DNA of 64,000 nt from Denitrobaculum sp965232285. Lineage in GTDB: Bacteria > Pseudomonadota > Alphaproteobacteria > Kiloniellales > Kiloniellaceae. The stretch spans positions 4,898,001 to 4,962,000 of the forward strand of contig CBDDPL010000004.1 in assembly GCA_965232285.1 (NCBI GenBank), read 5' to 3'. Positions within the stretch are counted from its first letter, which is position 1, and every line of letters starts with the position of its first letter. This document shows positions 9,018-19,823 of this stretch, one piece after another. The position numbers were made by a program, and so were the translations under genes. The notes beneath the pieces are model-generated. The model saw nothing but the letters and a program-made list of their open reading frames with translations. It was not told where the DNA came from and did not search any database.

Positions 9018-9018
<1 letters not shown>
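8047..9018 (+). CDS. hprA: Hydroxypyruvate reductase (D-glycerate dehydrogenase)
   Basis: A 323-residue D-2-hydroxyacid dehydrogenase. The NAD-binding Rossmann motif is LGIIGFGRIGQEVAKRV. The catalytic Arg, Glu and His are in NTARGEVVDE, FDGEPNILPE and LLPHLGSATR. In the serine cycle it reduces hydroxypyruvate to D-glycerate. Sequence alone cannot separate it from glyoxylate reductase, which members of this family also catalyse, but position between mtkB and ppc supports HprA. The stop codon overlaps the start of ppc (TGATG). No glycerate kinase gene follows here, so that step must be encoded elsewhere. Confidence 0.92.
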
Positions 9019-11771
<2,753 letters not shown>

Positions 11772-11831
11772 GCCTCCAGAACAGCGAACAGCAACCCCTA
11801 AACAAACCGAGAGTAAGATAGGACGAAAGAC

Positions 11832-13136
11832 ATGACCGATCAGGCCCAGATCCAGACCCCCAAGCTCTTCCCGGGCTTTTTCGGCGGCTCGCTCAGCGCC
11901 AGTGATCCCGAGATGCTCTCGGCGATCAATCAGGAGCTTGGACGTCAGCGCCACGAGATCGAACTGATCGCATCGGAGAACATCGTCTCTTCGGCGGTTA
12001 TGGAGGCCCAGGGTTCGGTCCTGACCAACAAGTATGCGGAAGGCTACCCCGGTCGGCGTTACTACGGCGGCTGCCAGTTCGTGGACACGGCGGAGGATCT
12101 CGCCCGCGAGCGCGCCAAGAAGCTCTTCAACTGCAGCTTCGCCAACGTCCAGCCGCACTCCGGCGCCCAGGCCAACCAGGCGGTCTTCTTCGCGCTGCTG
12201 CAGCCGGGCGACACTTACATGGGCCTCAACCTCGCTGCCGGCGGTCACCTCACCCACGGCGCGCCGGTCAACCAGTCAGGCAAGTGGTTCAACGTGGTGC
12301 CTTACGGCGTGCGCGAAGACAACCAGCAGATCGACTATGACGATCTCGAGCGCCTCGCCCGCGAGACCCAGCCGAAGTTGATTATCGCCGGCGGTTCCGC
12401 CTATCCGCGCAGCATCGACTTTGCCCGCTTCCGCAAGATCTGCGATGCGGTCGGGGCCTACTTCATGGTCGACATGGCGCACTTCGCCGGTCTGGTCGCC
12501 GGTGGCGTGCACGCCAATCCGCTCGACCACGCCCACGTGGTCACCACCACGACGCATAAGACTCTGCGCGGACCGCGCGGCGGCATGATCCTCTCCAACG
12601 ACGAGGCCATCGGCAAGAAGATCAACTCGGCCGTTTTCCCGGGTCTCCAGGGCGGCCCGCTGATGCATGTCATCGCCGCCAAGGCCGTGGCCTTCGGCGA
12701 AGCACTTCAGCCCGACTTCAAGAGTTACGCCCAGGCAGTGGTGAATAATGCCAAGGTCCTGGCAGGCACCATGATCGAAGGCGGCCTGGACATTGTGTCC
12801 GGCGGCACCGACACGCACCTGATGCTGGTCGACCTGCGGCCCAAGGGTCTGACCGGCAAGGCGGCCGAAGCCGCGCTCGGCCGTGCCAACATCACCTGCA
12901 ATAAGAACGGCATTCCCTTCGACCCGGAAAAGCCGATGGTCACCTCCGGTATCCGCCTGGGGTCTCCGGCCTGCACCACCCGCGGCTTCGGCACCGCCGA
13001 GTTCAGGCAGGTCGGTGATCTGATCATCGAGGTCCTGGACGGCCTGTCGAAGAACGGCGAAGAAGGCAACGCGGCCGTCGAAGCCGCGGTAAAGGAAAAG
13101 GTGGTCGCCCTGACCGATCGTTTCCCAATCTACTGA
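11832..13136 (+). CDS. glyA: Serine hydroxymethyltransferase
   Basis: A 434-residue PLP enzyme that interconverts glycine plus 5,10-methylene-tetrahydrofolate with serine. It brings C1 units into the serine cycle. Landmarks are ELIASENIVS, NKYAEGYPGRRYYGG, the VDMAHFAGLVAGG segment and the PLP lysine in TTTTHKTLRGPRGG (about K243). It is the last gene of the sga operon and has a good upstream context (a 60-base gap containing GAGAGTAAGATAGGA). It stops 4 bases before a convergent endonuclease gene. Because it sits in this operon it is probably the cycle-dedicated isozyme, with a housekeeping glyA elsewhere, though that cannot be seen here. Confidence 0.96.
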   Translation: MTDQAQIQTPKLFPGFFGGSLSASDPEMLSAINQELGRQRHEIELIASENIVSSAVMEAQGSVLTNKYAEGYPGRRYYGGCQFVDTAEDLARERAKKLFNCSFANVQPHSGAQANQAVFFALLQPGDTYMGLNLAAGGHLTHGAPVNQSGKWFNVVPYGVREDNQQIDYDDLERLARETQPKLIIAGGSAYPRSIDFARFRKICDAVGAYFMVDMAHFAGLVAGGVHANPLDHAHVVTTTTHKTLRGPRGGMILSNDEAIGKKINSAVFPGLQGGPLMHVIAAKAVAFGEALQPDFKSYAQAVVNNAKVLAGTMIEGGLDIVSGGTDTHLMLVDLRPKGLTGKAAEAALGRANITCNKNGIPFDPEKPMVTSGIRLGSPACTTRGFGTAEFRQVGDLIIEVLDGLSKNGEEGNAAVEAAVKEKVVALTDRFPIY

Positions 13137-13140
13137 GATC

Positions 13141-13956
13141 TCAGTGTGAAGAGGCCGTGGAGCGTGACAGCGACGCGGCCTCAAGCACTTCCAGCCCAGG
13201 CACTTTCGGCCCAGTCGGTTTCAACGGCCGAACGACAGGGCCTCTCGTCGTCGAGGGACAAAGATCCCGCAGCGGGCAGTTGGCGCAAGCCGGTCTGTCA
13301 TGGCGGCAGGTCGTCTGTCCCAGTGACTTTACGAGCTGATGGTGGTCATCGAAATCCGCCGCGATCCAGCGTCCGGGAAGGCGTGGGACGATCTGCCGAT
13401 AAGCTTCATGTATATCCGCCTTCGCCCGCACCAGACCCAAGCGTTTCATCACCCGCAGGTGATGTGTATCGATCACCAGAGTTTTCTTCCGCAGATGGCT
13501 GAAATTGAGTGTGGCGGCGCTGACCTTGCGCCCAACGCCCGGGAGTCGTTCCAGCCATTCGAGCGCAGCGTCGGTCCGCCAGGGCTCGAGGAAATCGAGC
13601 GACAGGCTGCCGCGCTCCAGAGTCACCTGCCGCAGCGCCGCCTGAAGATGCCGCGCTTTGTTGTCTGCAAAGGTCACGCGGGCAATTGCGATTTCGACCT
13701 CCCGGCGGGACGCGTCACGCACGGCCTCCCAAGATCCGAAATGAAGCAGCAAAGCTTCCAGGGACAATAACGAGACGCTGCCGCGGGTGCGCCCACCGAT
13801 GATGCCCAGAACAAGCTGACTCACGGGGTCGAGCAGTTGCCAGGGTCCCTGAGGACCGAAGCGGTTGCGCAGTCTGTGATGAATGTCGGCGAAGATTGCG
13901 ACTTCATCGTTAAAGGCAAACAGAAGTTGCATAGTAAATCTAAGATAATGACGCAT
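13141..13956 (-). CDS. Endonuclease III-like DNA glycosylase (HhH-GPD, 4Fe-4S)
   Basis: A 271-residue base-excision repair glycosylase of the HhH-GPD superfamily. The helix-hairpin-helix LERLPGVGRKVSAA contains the lysine typical of bifunctional glycosylase/lyases, and VIDTHHLRVMKRL carries the catalytic aspartate. The C-terminal C-x6-C-x2-C-x5-C iron-sulfur loop (CRHDRPACANCPLRDLC) is complete. It differs from classical Nth in its N-terminal region, where the usual SAQTTD segment is replaced by GIIGGRTRG, and it has a C-terminal extension of about 35 residues. It may therefore be a paralogue with altered base specificity. A second possible start is at 13932. It is convergent with glyA and unrelated to it in function. 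Confidence 0.85.
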   Translation of the reverse strand: MRHYLRFTMQLLFAFNDEVAIFADIHHRLRNRFGPQGPWQLLDPVSQLVLGIIGGRTRGSVSLLSLEALLLHFGSWEAVRDASRREVEIAIARVTFADNKARHLQAALRQVTLERGSLSLDFLEPWRTDAALEWLERLPGVGRKVSAATLNFSHLRKKTLVIDTHHLRVMKRLGLVRAKADIHEAYRQIVPRLPGRWIAADFDDHHQLVKSLGQTTCRHDRPACANCPLRDLCPSTTRGPVVRPLKPTGPKVPGLEVLEAASLSRSTASSH

Positions 13957-14110
13957 GAGAACAAATCAAGAACAAAATGCCGGGTATAGGTTCTCAAAAG
14001 CCATTGCCTTGCCCGGCAAGACAGGCAAGCGCGCGCTCGGAAGCAAGGCCACCGCACTTAAGCAATCAATATGAGGAAAGAGTCAGTCGCCCTAAGGCGC
14101 GCCAAAGGCC

Positions 14111-14533
14111 TTACTGGCCGTTCAATTTCCGGAGCAAACCGTTCAATTGAGCGGCGTCATCCGGGTCGAGGCGGGTCTCCAGCGCAGCCTGAACCGGTGA
14201 GAGGTGGTCGTCACAGCGCGCCAGCAATTCTAGCCCGAAATCAGAGATATAAACCAGAACGCGACGCTGATCCTCGATATCCTGTTTGCGGTGAACCAGG
14301 GCCCGGCTGGTCATGCGATCAATCACCTTGGACAGCGCTGACATCGTCATGAGCACAAGTTGCGAGAGCTCCGACATGGTGCGTCCCTGGCCGTCGTCGA
14401 GCGCGCGCAGGACTCGCCAATGCTCCACTGGCAGGTTCTCCTGCCTCAAGGCGGCATCCAACTCGCCATGGACGGCACGATGTGCCTGGGCCAGGAGATA
14501 GGGTAAGCTGTTGATCAGCGACTCTGCTGACAT
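14111..14533 (-). CDS. MarR-family transcriptional regulator
   Basis: A 140-residue winged-helix protein with the MarR arrangement: an N-terminal dimerisation helix (INSLPYLLAQAHRAVHGEL), LPVEHWRVLRAL, the recognition helix region MSELSQLVLMTMSALSKVIDRM, and a wing with DIEDQRRVLVYI. The ATG at 14533 (MSAESL) is preferred over an upstream TTG at 14554. It is divergent from the AmiC-like gene at 14770, and a strong 12-bp inverted repeat lies between them (14584-14611). It is the likely local regulator of the amide-uptake island, although only position supports this. Confidence 0.85.
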   Translation of the reverse strand: MSAESLINSLPYLLAQAHRAVHGELDAALRQENLPVEHWRVLRALDDGQGRTMSELSQLVLMTMSALSKVIDRMTSRALVHRKQDIEDQRRVLVYISDFGLELLARCDDHLSPVQAALETRLDPDDAAQLNGLLRKLNGQ

Positions 14534-14583
14534 CGAAATCTCGTAACAAACCAAACGTTCCAGAACAGGAAATAGCCTGTCTG

Positions 14584-14611
14584 GCGCGAAATTGGAAGGC
14601 CAATTGCGCGC
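14584..14611. promoter_or_regulatory. Inverted repeat, probable MarR operator
   Basis: The arms GCGCGAAATTGG and CCAATTGCGCGC are complementary at 11 of 12 positions around a 4-base centre (AAGG). The site lies in the divergent region between the MarR gene and the AmiC-like gene, about 50 bases upstream of the marR start. MarR proteins bind palindromes of about this size, so autoregulation is a reasonable inference. A less regular inverted repeat (CCAGAACAGG / CCTGTCTGG) is located just to its left, nearer to marR. Confidence 0.5.
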
Positions 14612-14769
14612 AGTTCCAAGTCACGCAAAGCCTTTTGGCGCCAATGCTCCCCCAAGCTATGCCGAGACAACAGCCGGCAAGGCAGAAAGCCTCCGCAAGG
14701 GAATCAAGGACTTATGAGGAAGGCTTGGAATTTGCGGTTTTATGTCGGACACTGTCGCCACAACGCGCG

Positions 14770-15867
14770 ATGGGCGAAAGCCGCATCGCGGGAGACGGTC
14801 GGGAGCGGGGTTTGGCTACGAACGGATCCTACAAGGTCGGTCTGTTCATCCCTACGAGTGGTGCTGCAGGAATCTGGGGCCCCTCGTGCCGCGCCTGCGC
14901 CGAACTGGCAGCCGAAGAACTCAATGCCCAGGGTGGCATGGATGGCCGTCCCATCAGCCTGACGATCGTCAACGCCGGCGACACCCCTGAAGACGTGGCC
15001 AGGGAAGCGGAAAACCTCCAGGCGGAGGGCCGGATCGACGCACTGGTGGGGATGCATACCAGCGATGTCCGGGAAGCGATCGCCGGTCGGATTGCCGGCA
15101 GCCTGCCTTACGTCTATACGCCGTTGTTCGAGGGCGGCCCGGCCGGACCGGGTGTCTTCTGCATTGGCGAAACGCCCGGCCAACAGCTCCTGCCCGGGCT
15201 GGACTGGCTCTCGGCACGCTACCGGCTGAAGCGTTGGTTCCTTCTGGGCAATGACTACATCTGGCCGCGCGCGTCGCACGCGGCCGTGCATCTGCACTTT
15301 CGCGGTGGAGACCGCAGCATCGTCGGACAGTCTTACTTGCCATTTGGCACACAGAACTTCGAGCCCGTCCTTGAACGGATCCGGCGCGCGCAGCCGGACG
15401 GCCTGCTTCTGTCCCTGGTCGGCGATGACTGCGTTCGCTTCAACAGGGCCTTCGCACGCAGCAGCCAGGCCGGCCGCGTCGTTCGCTTTTCCTGCGCGGT
15501 CGAGGAGAACACTCTGCTTGCCATCGGCGCAAATGCGACCGATGGGCTTTTCGTCGCCTCGGGATACTTCTCTGCGCTCGACAATACGGCCAATGGCGCT
15601 TTCCGCGAACGCTATCACAGCCGGTTTGGTGATCGCGGCCCGATGCTCAATTCCATCGGTGAGGGGCTTTACGAAGGTCTCTATTTCCTGCACGCCCTGG
15701 CCGAAGCAACCCGCACGTCGAACTGGCAGCAGCCGGGAGGTCCCCTGCCGGTCAAGGGCCCGCGTGGCACGATCTTTCAAAGCGGCGGCCGCGCGCAAAT
15801 GCCCATGTACCTCGCCAAGGCCGAAGGTCACGCTTTCGAACTCGTGGGACAGCTTTCCGACGAGTGA
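14770..15867 (+). CDS. AmiC-like amide-binding protein without signal peptide (type 1 periplasmic-binding fold)
   Basis: About 365 residues of the type 1 periplasmic-binding-protein fold that resemble AmiC, the cytosolic amide sensor of the Pseudomonas amidase operon, and the related substrate-binding proteins of amide and urea ABC transporters. Landmarks are YKVGLFIPTSGAAGIWGPSC at the N-terminus, DALVGMHTSDVREAI, VYTPLFEGG and the C-terminal PVKGPRGTI. There is no hydrophobic leader in any of the possible N-termini (ATG 14770, TTG 14812, or the extension to 14635), which argues for a cytoplasmic sensor and not a transport component. In Pseudomonas AmiC works with the antiterminator AmiR, but no AmiR is seen here. 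It is upstream of a flotillin and an ABC operon that ends in an amidase. The exact start is uncertain. Confidence 0.72.
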   Translation: MGESRIAGDGRERGLATNGSYKVGLFIPTSGAAGIWGPSCRACAELAAEELNAQGGMDGRPISLTIVNAGDTPEDVAREAENLQAEGRIDALVGMHTSDVREAIAGRIAGSLPYVYTPLFEGGPAGPGVFCIGETPGQQLLPGLDWLSARYRLKRWFLLGNDYIWPRASHAAVHLHFRGGDRSIVGQSYLPFGTQNFEPVLERIRRAQPDGLLLSLVGDDCVRFNRAFARSSQAGRVVRFSCAVEENTLLAIGANATDGLFVASGYFSALDNTANGAFRERYHSRFGDRGPMLNSIGEGLYEGLYFLHALAEATRTSNWQQPGGPLPVKGPRGTIFQSGGRAQMPMYLAKAEGHAFELVGQLSDE

Positions 15868-15879
15868 AAGTCCTAGCGC

Positions 15880-15907
15880 TTGACGTGACGCCCGAAGATT
15901 ATATTGT
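15880..15907 (+). promoter_or_regulatory. Possible sigma-70 promoter upstream of the flotillin gene
   Basis: TTGACG (15880-15885) and TATTGT (15902-15907) are separated by 16 bases, in the 171-base gap between the AmiC-like gene and the flotillin gene. The -35 element is good and the -10 element is weak. It would give a transcript reading into flotillin and the transporter genes. No supporting conservation can be seen from one sequence. Confidence 0.3.
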
Positions 15908-16038
15908 TTTCCTTGGAAAATAAATCAAACCTGAAACCGGAACAGAGGCTGCGGCGAAGAGCCGACACCCGGTCCGGGTAACTGGTACAGCGGCCCCACA
16001 CACCAAACGGGCCGAAGGAAAGTGAAGAGGGGAGCTCC

Positions 16039-17628
16039 GTGCCTACGATCGCTACGCTCATCGTCCTCATCGTCGTTCTGGCGGTCGCAATTGCCTTTCT
16101 TCATCGCTTCTATCAAAAGGCGACCCGGGAAAAGGCACTGATCCGTACCGGCGCCGGTGGTCAGAAGGTGGTCATGGACGGCGGTGTGCTTGTCCTGCCA
16201 TTCCTGCATCGCGCGGACCGGATCGACATGCGCACCATGCGTCTGGAGATTCTGCGCACGGGTGAGAAATCGCTTATGTCGGAAGACCGGCTGCGCCTGG
16301 ATCTGGAGATGGAGTTCTATTTGCGGGTTCAGCCGACCGAAGACGGCGTCGCGACCGCCGCTCAGGCCATCGGCGCCCGTGCGCTCAACCCGGAGAATCT
16401 CAAGAACCTTTTCGCCGGCCGCTTCATCGACGCCATGCAGGCCGTGGTCGCGACCAAGACCATGGACGATCTGCACGAAAACCGCGGCGACTTCGTCGCC
16501 CGAGTGTCGGAGATCCTGCAGGAAAACCTGGCGCACAATGGTCTCTACCTGGAGTCCGCCTCGCTGGTCCGGCTCGACCAGGCACCCTTCAGCGCCCTGG
16601 ACGACAATAATGCCTTCAACGCCGTCGGCATGCGCCGCCTGGCCGAAGTGATTTCCGCCAACAAGAAAAAGCGCGCGGAAATCGAAGCAGACGCGGATGT
16701 CGCCGTCCGCCACACGCAGCTCGATTCCCTGAAGCGGAAACTGGACCTGGACCGTGAACAGCAGCAGGCGGAGATCGCCCAGGCCCTGACCATCGAAAAG
16801 CTCAAGGCCGAGTCGACCGCCGAAACCGAGGCCACCCGACAGCAGGCGGAAGAAAGCACAGCCCGCGCCCGGATCGAAAGGGAACGGGGTGTGAAGGTCG
16901 CTGAGATCGAACGCGACCGCTCCTTACGCGAAAACGAAGTCACCGCCCTGCTGGCCGCGGAGACCGCCAAGATCGAGAGTCAGATCGCCCTGGCCCGAAA
17001 GCGTACCGAGGAGATCGCGGCACAGGCCGAGACGGAAGCCAAGCGCAGTGAAGTGGTGCAGGCACAGGAAAAGGTTCAGCTTGAGAAAGACCGGCTGGCA
17101 GCGGAACGCGAACGCGCCACCGCGCTGATCCGTGCCAAGCAGGAAAGTGAAGTCTCCAGCGAGCAAAGCCGAAGCGCCAATACGACCATGATGGAAACCG
17201 CGCAGGTCGAGGCCGCCGCAACCGAACGCCGCGCAGAAGCCAGTCTGAAAGCAATGCAGGCCGAGGCCGAGGGCAAGGCCGCCATGATCGAGGCGGAGAA
17301 CATAGCCAGCAGCGAACTGCTCCGCATTAAACTCGACACCCACAAGATCGACAAACTGCCCGAGATCGCCGAGCGTATGGCCAAGCCGCTGGAAAAGATC
17401 GATTCGATCCGGATCAATCATGTGTCCGGCCTCGGTCAGAACGGCGGCGGCGGAACTGGCAACGCAGCGGGCAGCAGCGGCGCCCCCATGTCGAACGCGG
17501 TCGATGGCATCCTCAATCTCGCCCTGCAACTGCCCGCCATGCAGAAACTCGGGGAAAGTATCGGCGTCAACCTTGACCTGGGAACGGGGGAAAGCGACCC
17601 TTCCAAAGCACCGGATAAGGCAAGCTGA
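16039..17628 (+). CDS. Flotillin/YqiK-family membrane protein
   Basis: A 529-residue protein with one N-terminal transmembrane helix (about 3-23: ATLIVLIVVLAVAIAFLH), an SPFH/band-7 domain (about 30-200), and a long charged coiled coil (about 205-410, rich in EAxAxAERER-type repeats) typical of flotillins. The C-terminal tail is glycine- and serine-rich (GGGGTGNAAGSSG) before a final amphipathic segment. Flotillins organise membrane microdomains and scaffold membrane complexes. A GTG start at 16039 is chosen because it has an AGAGGGGAG site and begins just before the helix. It sits 48-50 bases upstream of the UrtA-like gene, on the same strand, so co-transcription with the ABC transporter is likely. 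Confidence 0.88.
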   Translation: MPTIATLIVLIVVLAVAIAFLHRFYQKATREKALIRTGAGGQKVVMDGGVLVLPFLHRADRIDMRTMRLEILRTGEKSLMSEDRLRLDLEMEFYLRVQPTEDGVATAAQAIGARALNPENLKNLFAGRFIDAMQAVVATKTMDDLHENRGDFVARVSEILQENLAHNGLYLESASLVRLDQAPFSALDDNNAFNAVGMRRLAEVISANKKKRAEIEADADVAVRHTQLDSLKRKLDLDREQQQAEIAQALTIEKLKAESTAETEATRQQAEESTARARIERERGVKVAEIERDRSLRENEVTALLAAETAKIESQIALARKRTEEIAAQAETEAKRSEVVQAQEKVQLEKDRLAAERERATALIRAKQESEVSSEQSRSANTTMMETAQVEAAATERRAEASLKAMQAEAEGKAAMIEAENIASSELLRIKLDTHKIDKLPEIAERMAKPLEKIDSIRINHVSGLGQNGGGGTGNAAGSSGAPMSNAVDGILNLALQLPAMQKLGESIGVNLDLGTGESDPSKAPDKAS

Positions 17629-17678
17629 AACAAGCTGGTCGATCACGGCTGAATCATAAAAGACACGGGAGACTGATG

Positions 17679-18899
17679 ATGTCCGTTAATCGCAGAAAGG
17701 TTCTGAAAGGTGCCGCGGCCGCAACGGCGGTGCTCGGCATGCCCGCCATTGTACGCGCCGAGGAAACCATCAAGCTTGGTTCCATCCTCGACACCTCCGG
17801 GATCTTCGATCTCTATGGCAAGCCCATGGACAAAGCCGTCGATATGGCGATCGCCGAGATCAACGAAGGCGGCGGTATCGCCGGGCGCCAGGTCGAAAAA
17901 GTGGCCTACGATACCCAGTCCGACATGGCGCTCTACACCCAGTACGGCCAGCGACTGGCCCGTCGGGACAAGGTCGACGTGGTTCACGGCGGCATCCTCT
18001 CCGCCTCGCGCGAAGCCATCCGCCCGACCCTGCGCAAGAACAAGGTCCTCTACTTCTATAACGTCCAGTACGAGGGCGGCGTCTGCGACCGCAACATCTT
18101 CTGCACCGGCATCACCCCGGCCCAGCAGGCCGAGGTCCTGGTGCCGGCCGCCATGGAGAAGTGGGGCAAGAAGGTCTATGTGCTGGCGGCCGACTACAAT
18201 TACGGTCAGATCACCGCGAAGTGGATCCAGCACTATGCCAAGCAGGCCGGTGGCGAAGTGGTACAGGTCGATTTCTTCCCGCTCGACGTTGCGGACTTCG
18301 GCTCGACCATCGCCAAAATCCAAGAGACCGGCCCCGACATGATCATGTTGGTCCTGGTCGGCGGCGCGCACCTTTCCTTCTATCGCCAGTGGGCTGCCGC
18401 GGGCATGAAATCGAAGATCCCCATGGCTTCCACCACGGTGGGCGCGGGCAACGAGCATGTCGTGCTCACGAAGGAAGAGGGCGACGGCATCATGCTGGCT
18501 TACTCTTTCTCCAAGGAGCTCGACACCCCGGCGAACAAGAGTTTCCTGGAGCGCTGGACCAACCGCTACGGCGCGACCGACGACGTGCATGAACTGGCGG
18601 TCGCGACCTATCAGGGTGTTCACCTCTGGGCCGAGGCTGCACGCAAAGCCGGTTCCGTGGCGCGCGAAGACGTCATCGCCGCGCTCGAAGGCGGGGCCGC
18701 TTTCGACGGGCCCACCGGGCGCATCTCGATCGATCCCAAGACCCACCACGCCACCTTCGACGTCCACCTGATCGAGGTGAAGGACCAGAAGATGTCGGTG
18801 CAGAAGTCGTTCCTGCAACGGCCGCCGGTGGACACCCAGACCGTCTGCAACCTGCAGGAAAACCCGAACGACACGACCCAGTACGAGATCGATATCTGA
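17679..18899 (+). CDS. UrtA/Liv-type ABC transporter substrate-binding protein (amide or urea-like substrate)
   Basis: A periplasmic binding protein of about 406 residues with a twin-arginine-type leader (NRRKVLKGAAAATAVLGMPA) and a cleavage region near VRAEE. The mature part starts IKLGSILDTSGIFDLYGKP and continues in the UrtA/FmdD/AmiC-related pattern (YNVQYEGGVCDRNIFCTG, AADYNYGQITAKWIQHYAK), which separates it from leucine-binding proteins. Urea, short amides or related compounds are therefore more likely ligands than amino acids. Of the two adjacent ATGs (17676, 17679), the second has better spacing from GGGAG at 17667-17671. It is the first gene of the permease/ATPase set that follows. 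Confidence 0.88.
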   Translation: MSVNRRKVLKGAAAATAVLGMPAIVRAEETIKLGSILDTSGIFDLYGKPMDKAVDMAIAEINEGGGIAGRQVEKVAYDTQSDMALYTQYGQRLARRDKVDVVHGGILSASREAIRPTLRKNKVLYFYNVQYEGGVCDRNIFCTGITPAQQAEVLVPAAMEKWGKKVYVLAADYNYGQITAKWIQHYAKQAGGEVVQVDFFPLDVADFGSTIAKIQETGPDMIMLVLVGGAHLSFYRQWAAAGMKSKIPMASTTVGAGNEHVVLTKEEGDGIMLAYSFSKELDTPANKSFLERWTNRYGATDDVHELAVATYQGVHLWAEAARKAGSVAREDVIAALEGGAAFDGPTGRISIDPKTHHATFDVHLIEVKDQKMSVQKSFLQRPPVDTQTVCNLQENPNDTTQYEIDI

Positions 18900-18954
18900 T
18901 CGGGATCGTGTCTGAGAAAAACCACCTGAAAACGACCGGCCGGGAGCTTCCTTG

Positions 18955-19821
18955 ATGGACTTTGCCGCAGTGGTCGTCATGGAAATCTGTTACGCGATCG
19001 CGGTGCTGGTCCTGATCAGCACCGGGCTCGCGGTCATCTTCGGGATGATGCGCGTCATCAACCTGGCCCATGGCGAGTTCCTGACCCTCGGCGGCTATGC
19101 CGCCATCATGAGCAACCAGGCCGGTCTCAACATCTATCTCTCGATTCTGGTCGCCGCCCCGCTGGCGGCGGCCATCTTCGGCTTTCTGGTCGAGCGGCTG
19201 ATCGTGCGCTTTCTCTATGGCCGCCTGATCAACACCATGCTGGCCACCTGGGGCCTGAGCCTGGCCATGATCGGCGGCTTCAGCATGATCTTCGGCAACA
19301 CCACGACCGGCATCACCACGCCGATCTCCGGCTTCGCCGTCGGCAGCTACCAGATCAGCGGCTACAATCTCTTCGTCATCGCCATCGCGATCCTGGTGAT
19401 TGGCGGGGTCTATCTGGTCCTGAAGACCTCACGCGCAGGCCTGGTCGCCCGCGGTGCGATGCAGAACCCGGAGATGGCCCAGGCCTTCGGTTACAACACC
19501 GGACGCGTCTATATGGTGACCTTCGTCGCTGGTTCGGCGCTCGCCGGGCTCGCCGGCGGTGTCATGGCGCCGCTGGTCGGCATCAACCCGGCCGCCGGTG
19601 CCGCCTACATCGCCAAAGCCTTCATCACCGTCATCTCCGGCGGCACGGCGGTGATCTCAGGCACGCTGGCCAGCGCCGGACTCTTTGGTTTCGTCTCCCA
19701 GGTCTTTACCTTTCTGGCCACGCCGGTGGTCGGTGAGATCGCCCTGCTCTTCGCGGCCGTCGTCCTGTTGCGCCTTCTGCCCACAGGCATTACCGGGCGC
19801 TTCCTGAAGGATAAGGTCTGA
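18955..19821 (+). CDS. UrtB/LivH-type ABC transporter permease
   Basis: A 288-residue inner-membrane permease with about eight hydrophobic segments. The sequence MMRVINLAHGEFLTLGGYAA is the typical LivH/UrtB N-terminal motif, and the cytoplasmic loop ARGAMQNPEMAQAFGYNT is the ATPase-contact region. The ATG at 18955 is chosen over the TTG at 18952. It ends 2 bases before the next permease gene. By position it partners the UrtA-like protein. Confidence 0.92.
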   Translation: MDFAAVVVMEICYAIAVLVLISTGLAVIFGMMRVINLAHGEFLTLGGYAAIMSNQAGLNIYLSILVAAPLAAAIFGFLVERLIVRFLYGRLINTMLATWGLSLAMIGGFSMIFGNTTTGITTPISGFAVGSYQISGYNLFVIAIAILVIGGVYLVLKTSRAGLVARGAMQNPEMAQAFGYNTGRVYMVTFVAGSALAGLAGGVMAPLVGINPAAGAAYIAKAFITVISGGTAVISGTLASAGLFGFVSQVFTFLATPVVGEIALLFAAVVLLRLLPTGITGRFLKDKV

Positions 19822-19823
19822 TC

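Noticed and set aside
14742..14990. Alternative frame starting MSDTVATTRDG, considered as the true start of the AmiC-like gene through a frameshift
   Set aside because: The downstream part does not look like protein, and the AmiC-like frame has its own workable starts. A frameshift is not needed.
17643..18980. 445-codon open frame on the - strand
   Set aside because: It is antisense to the UrtA-like gene, which has a clear leader and conserved motifs.
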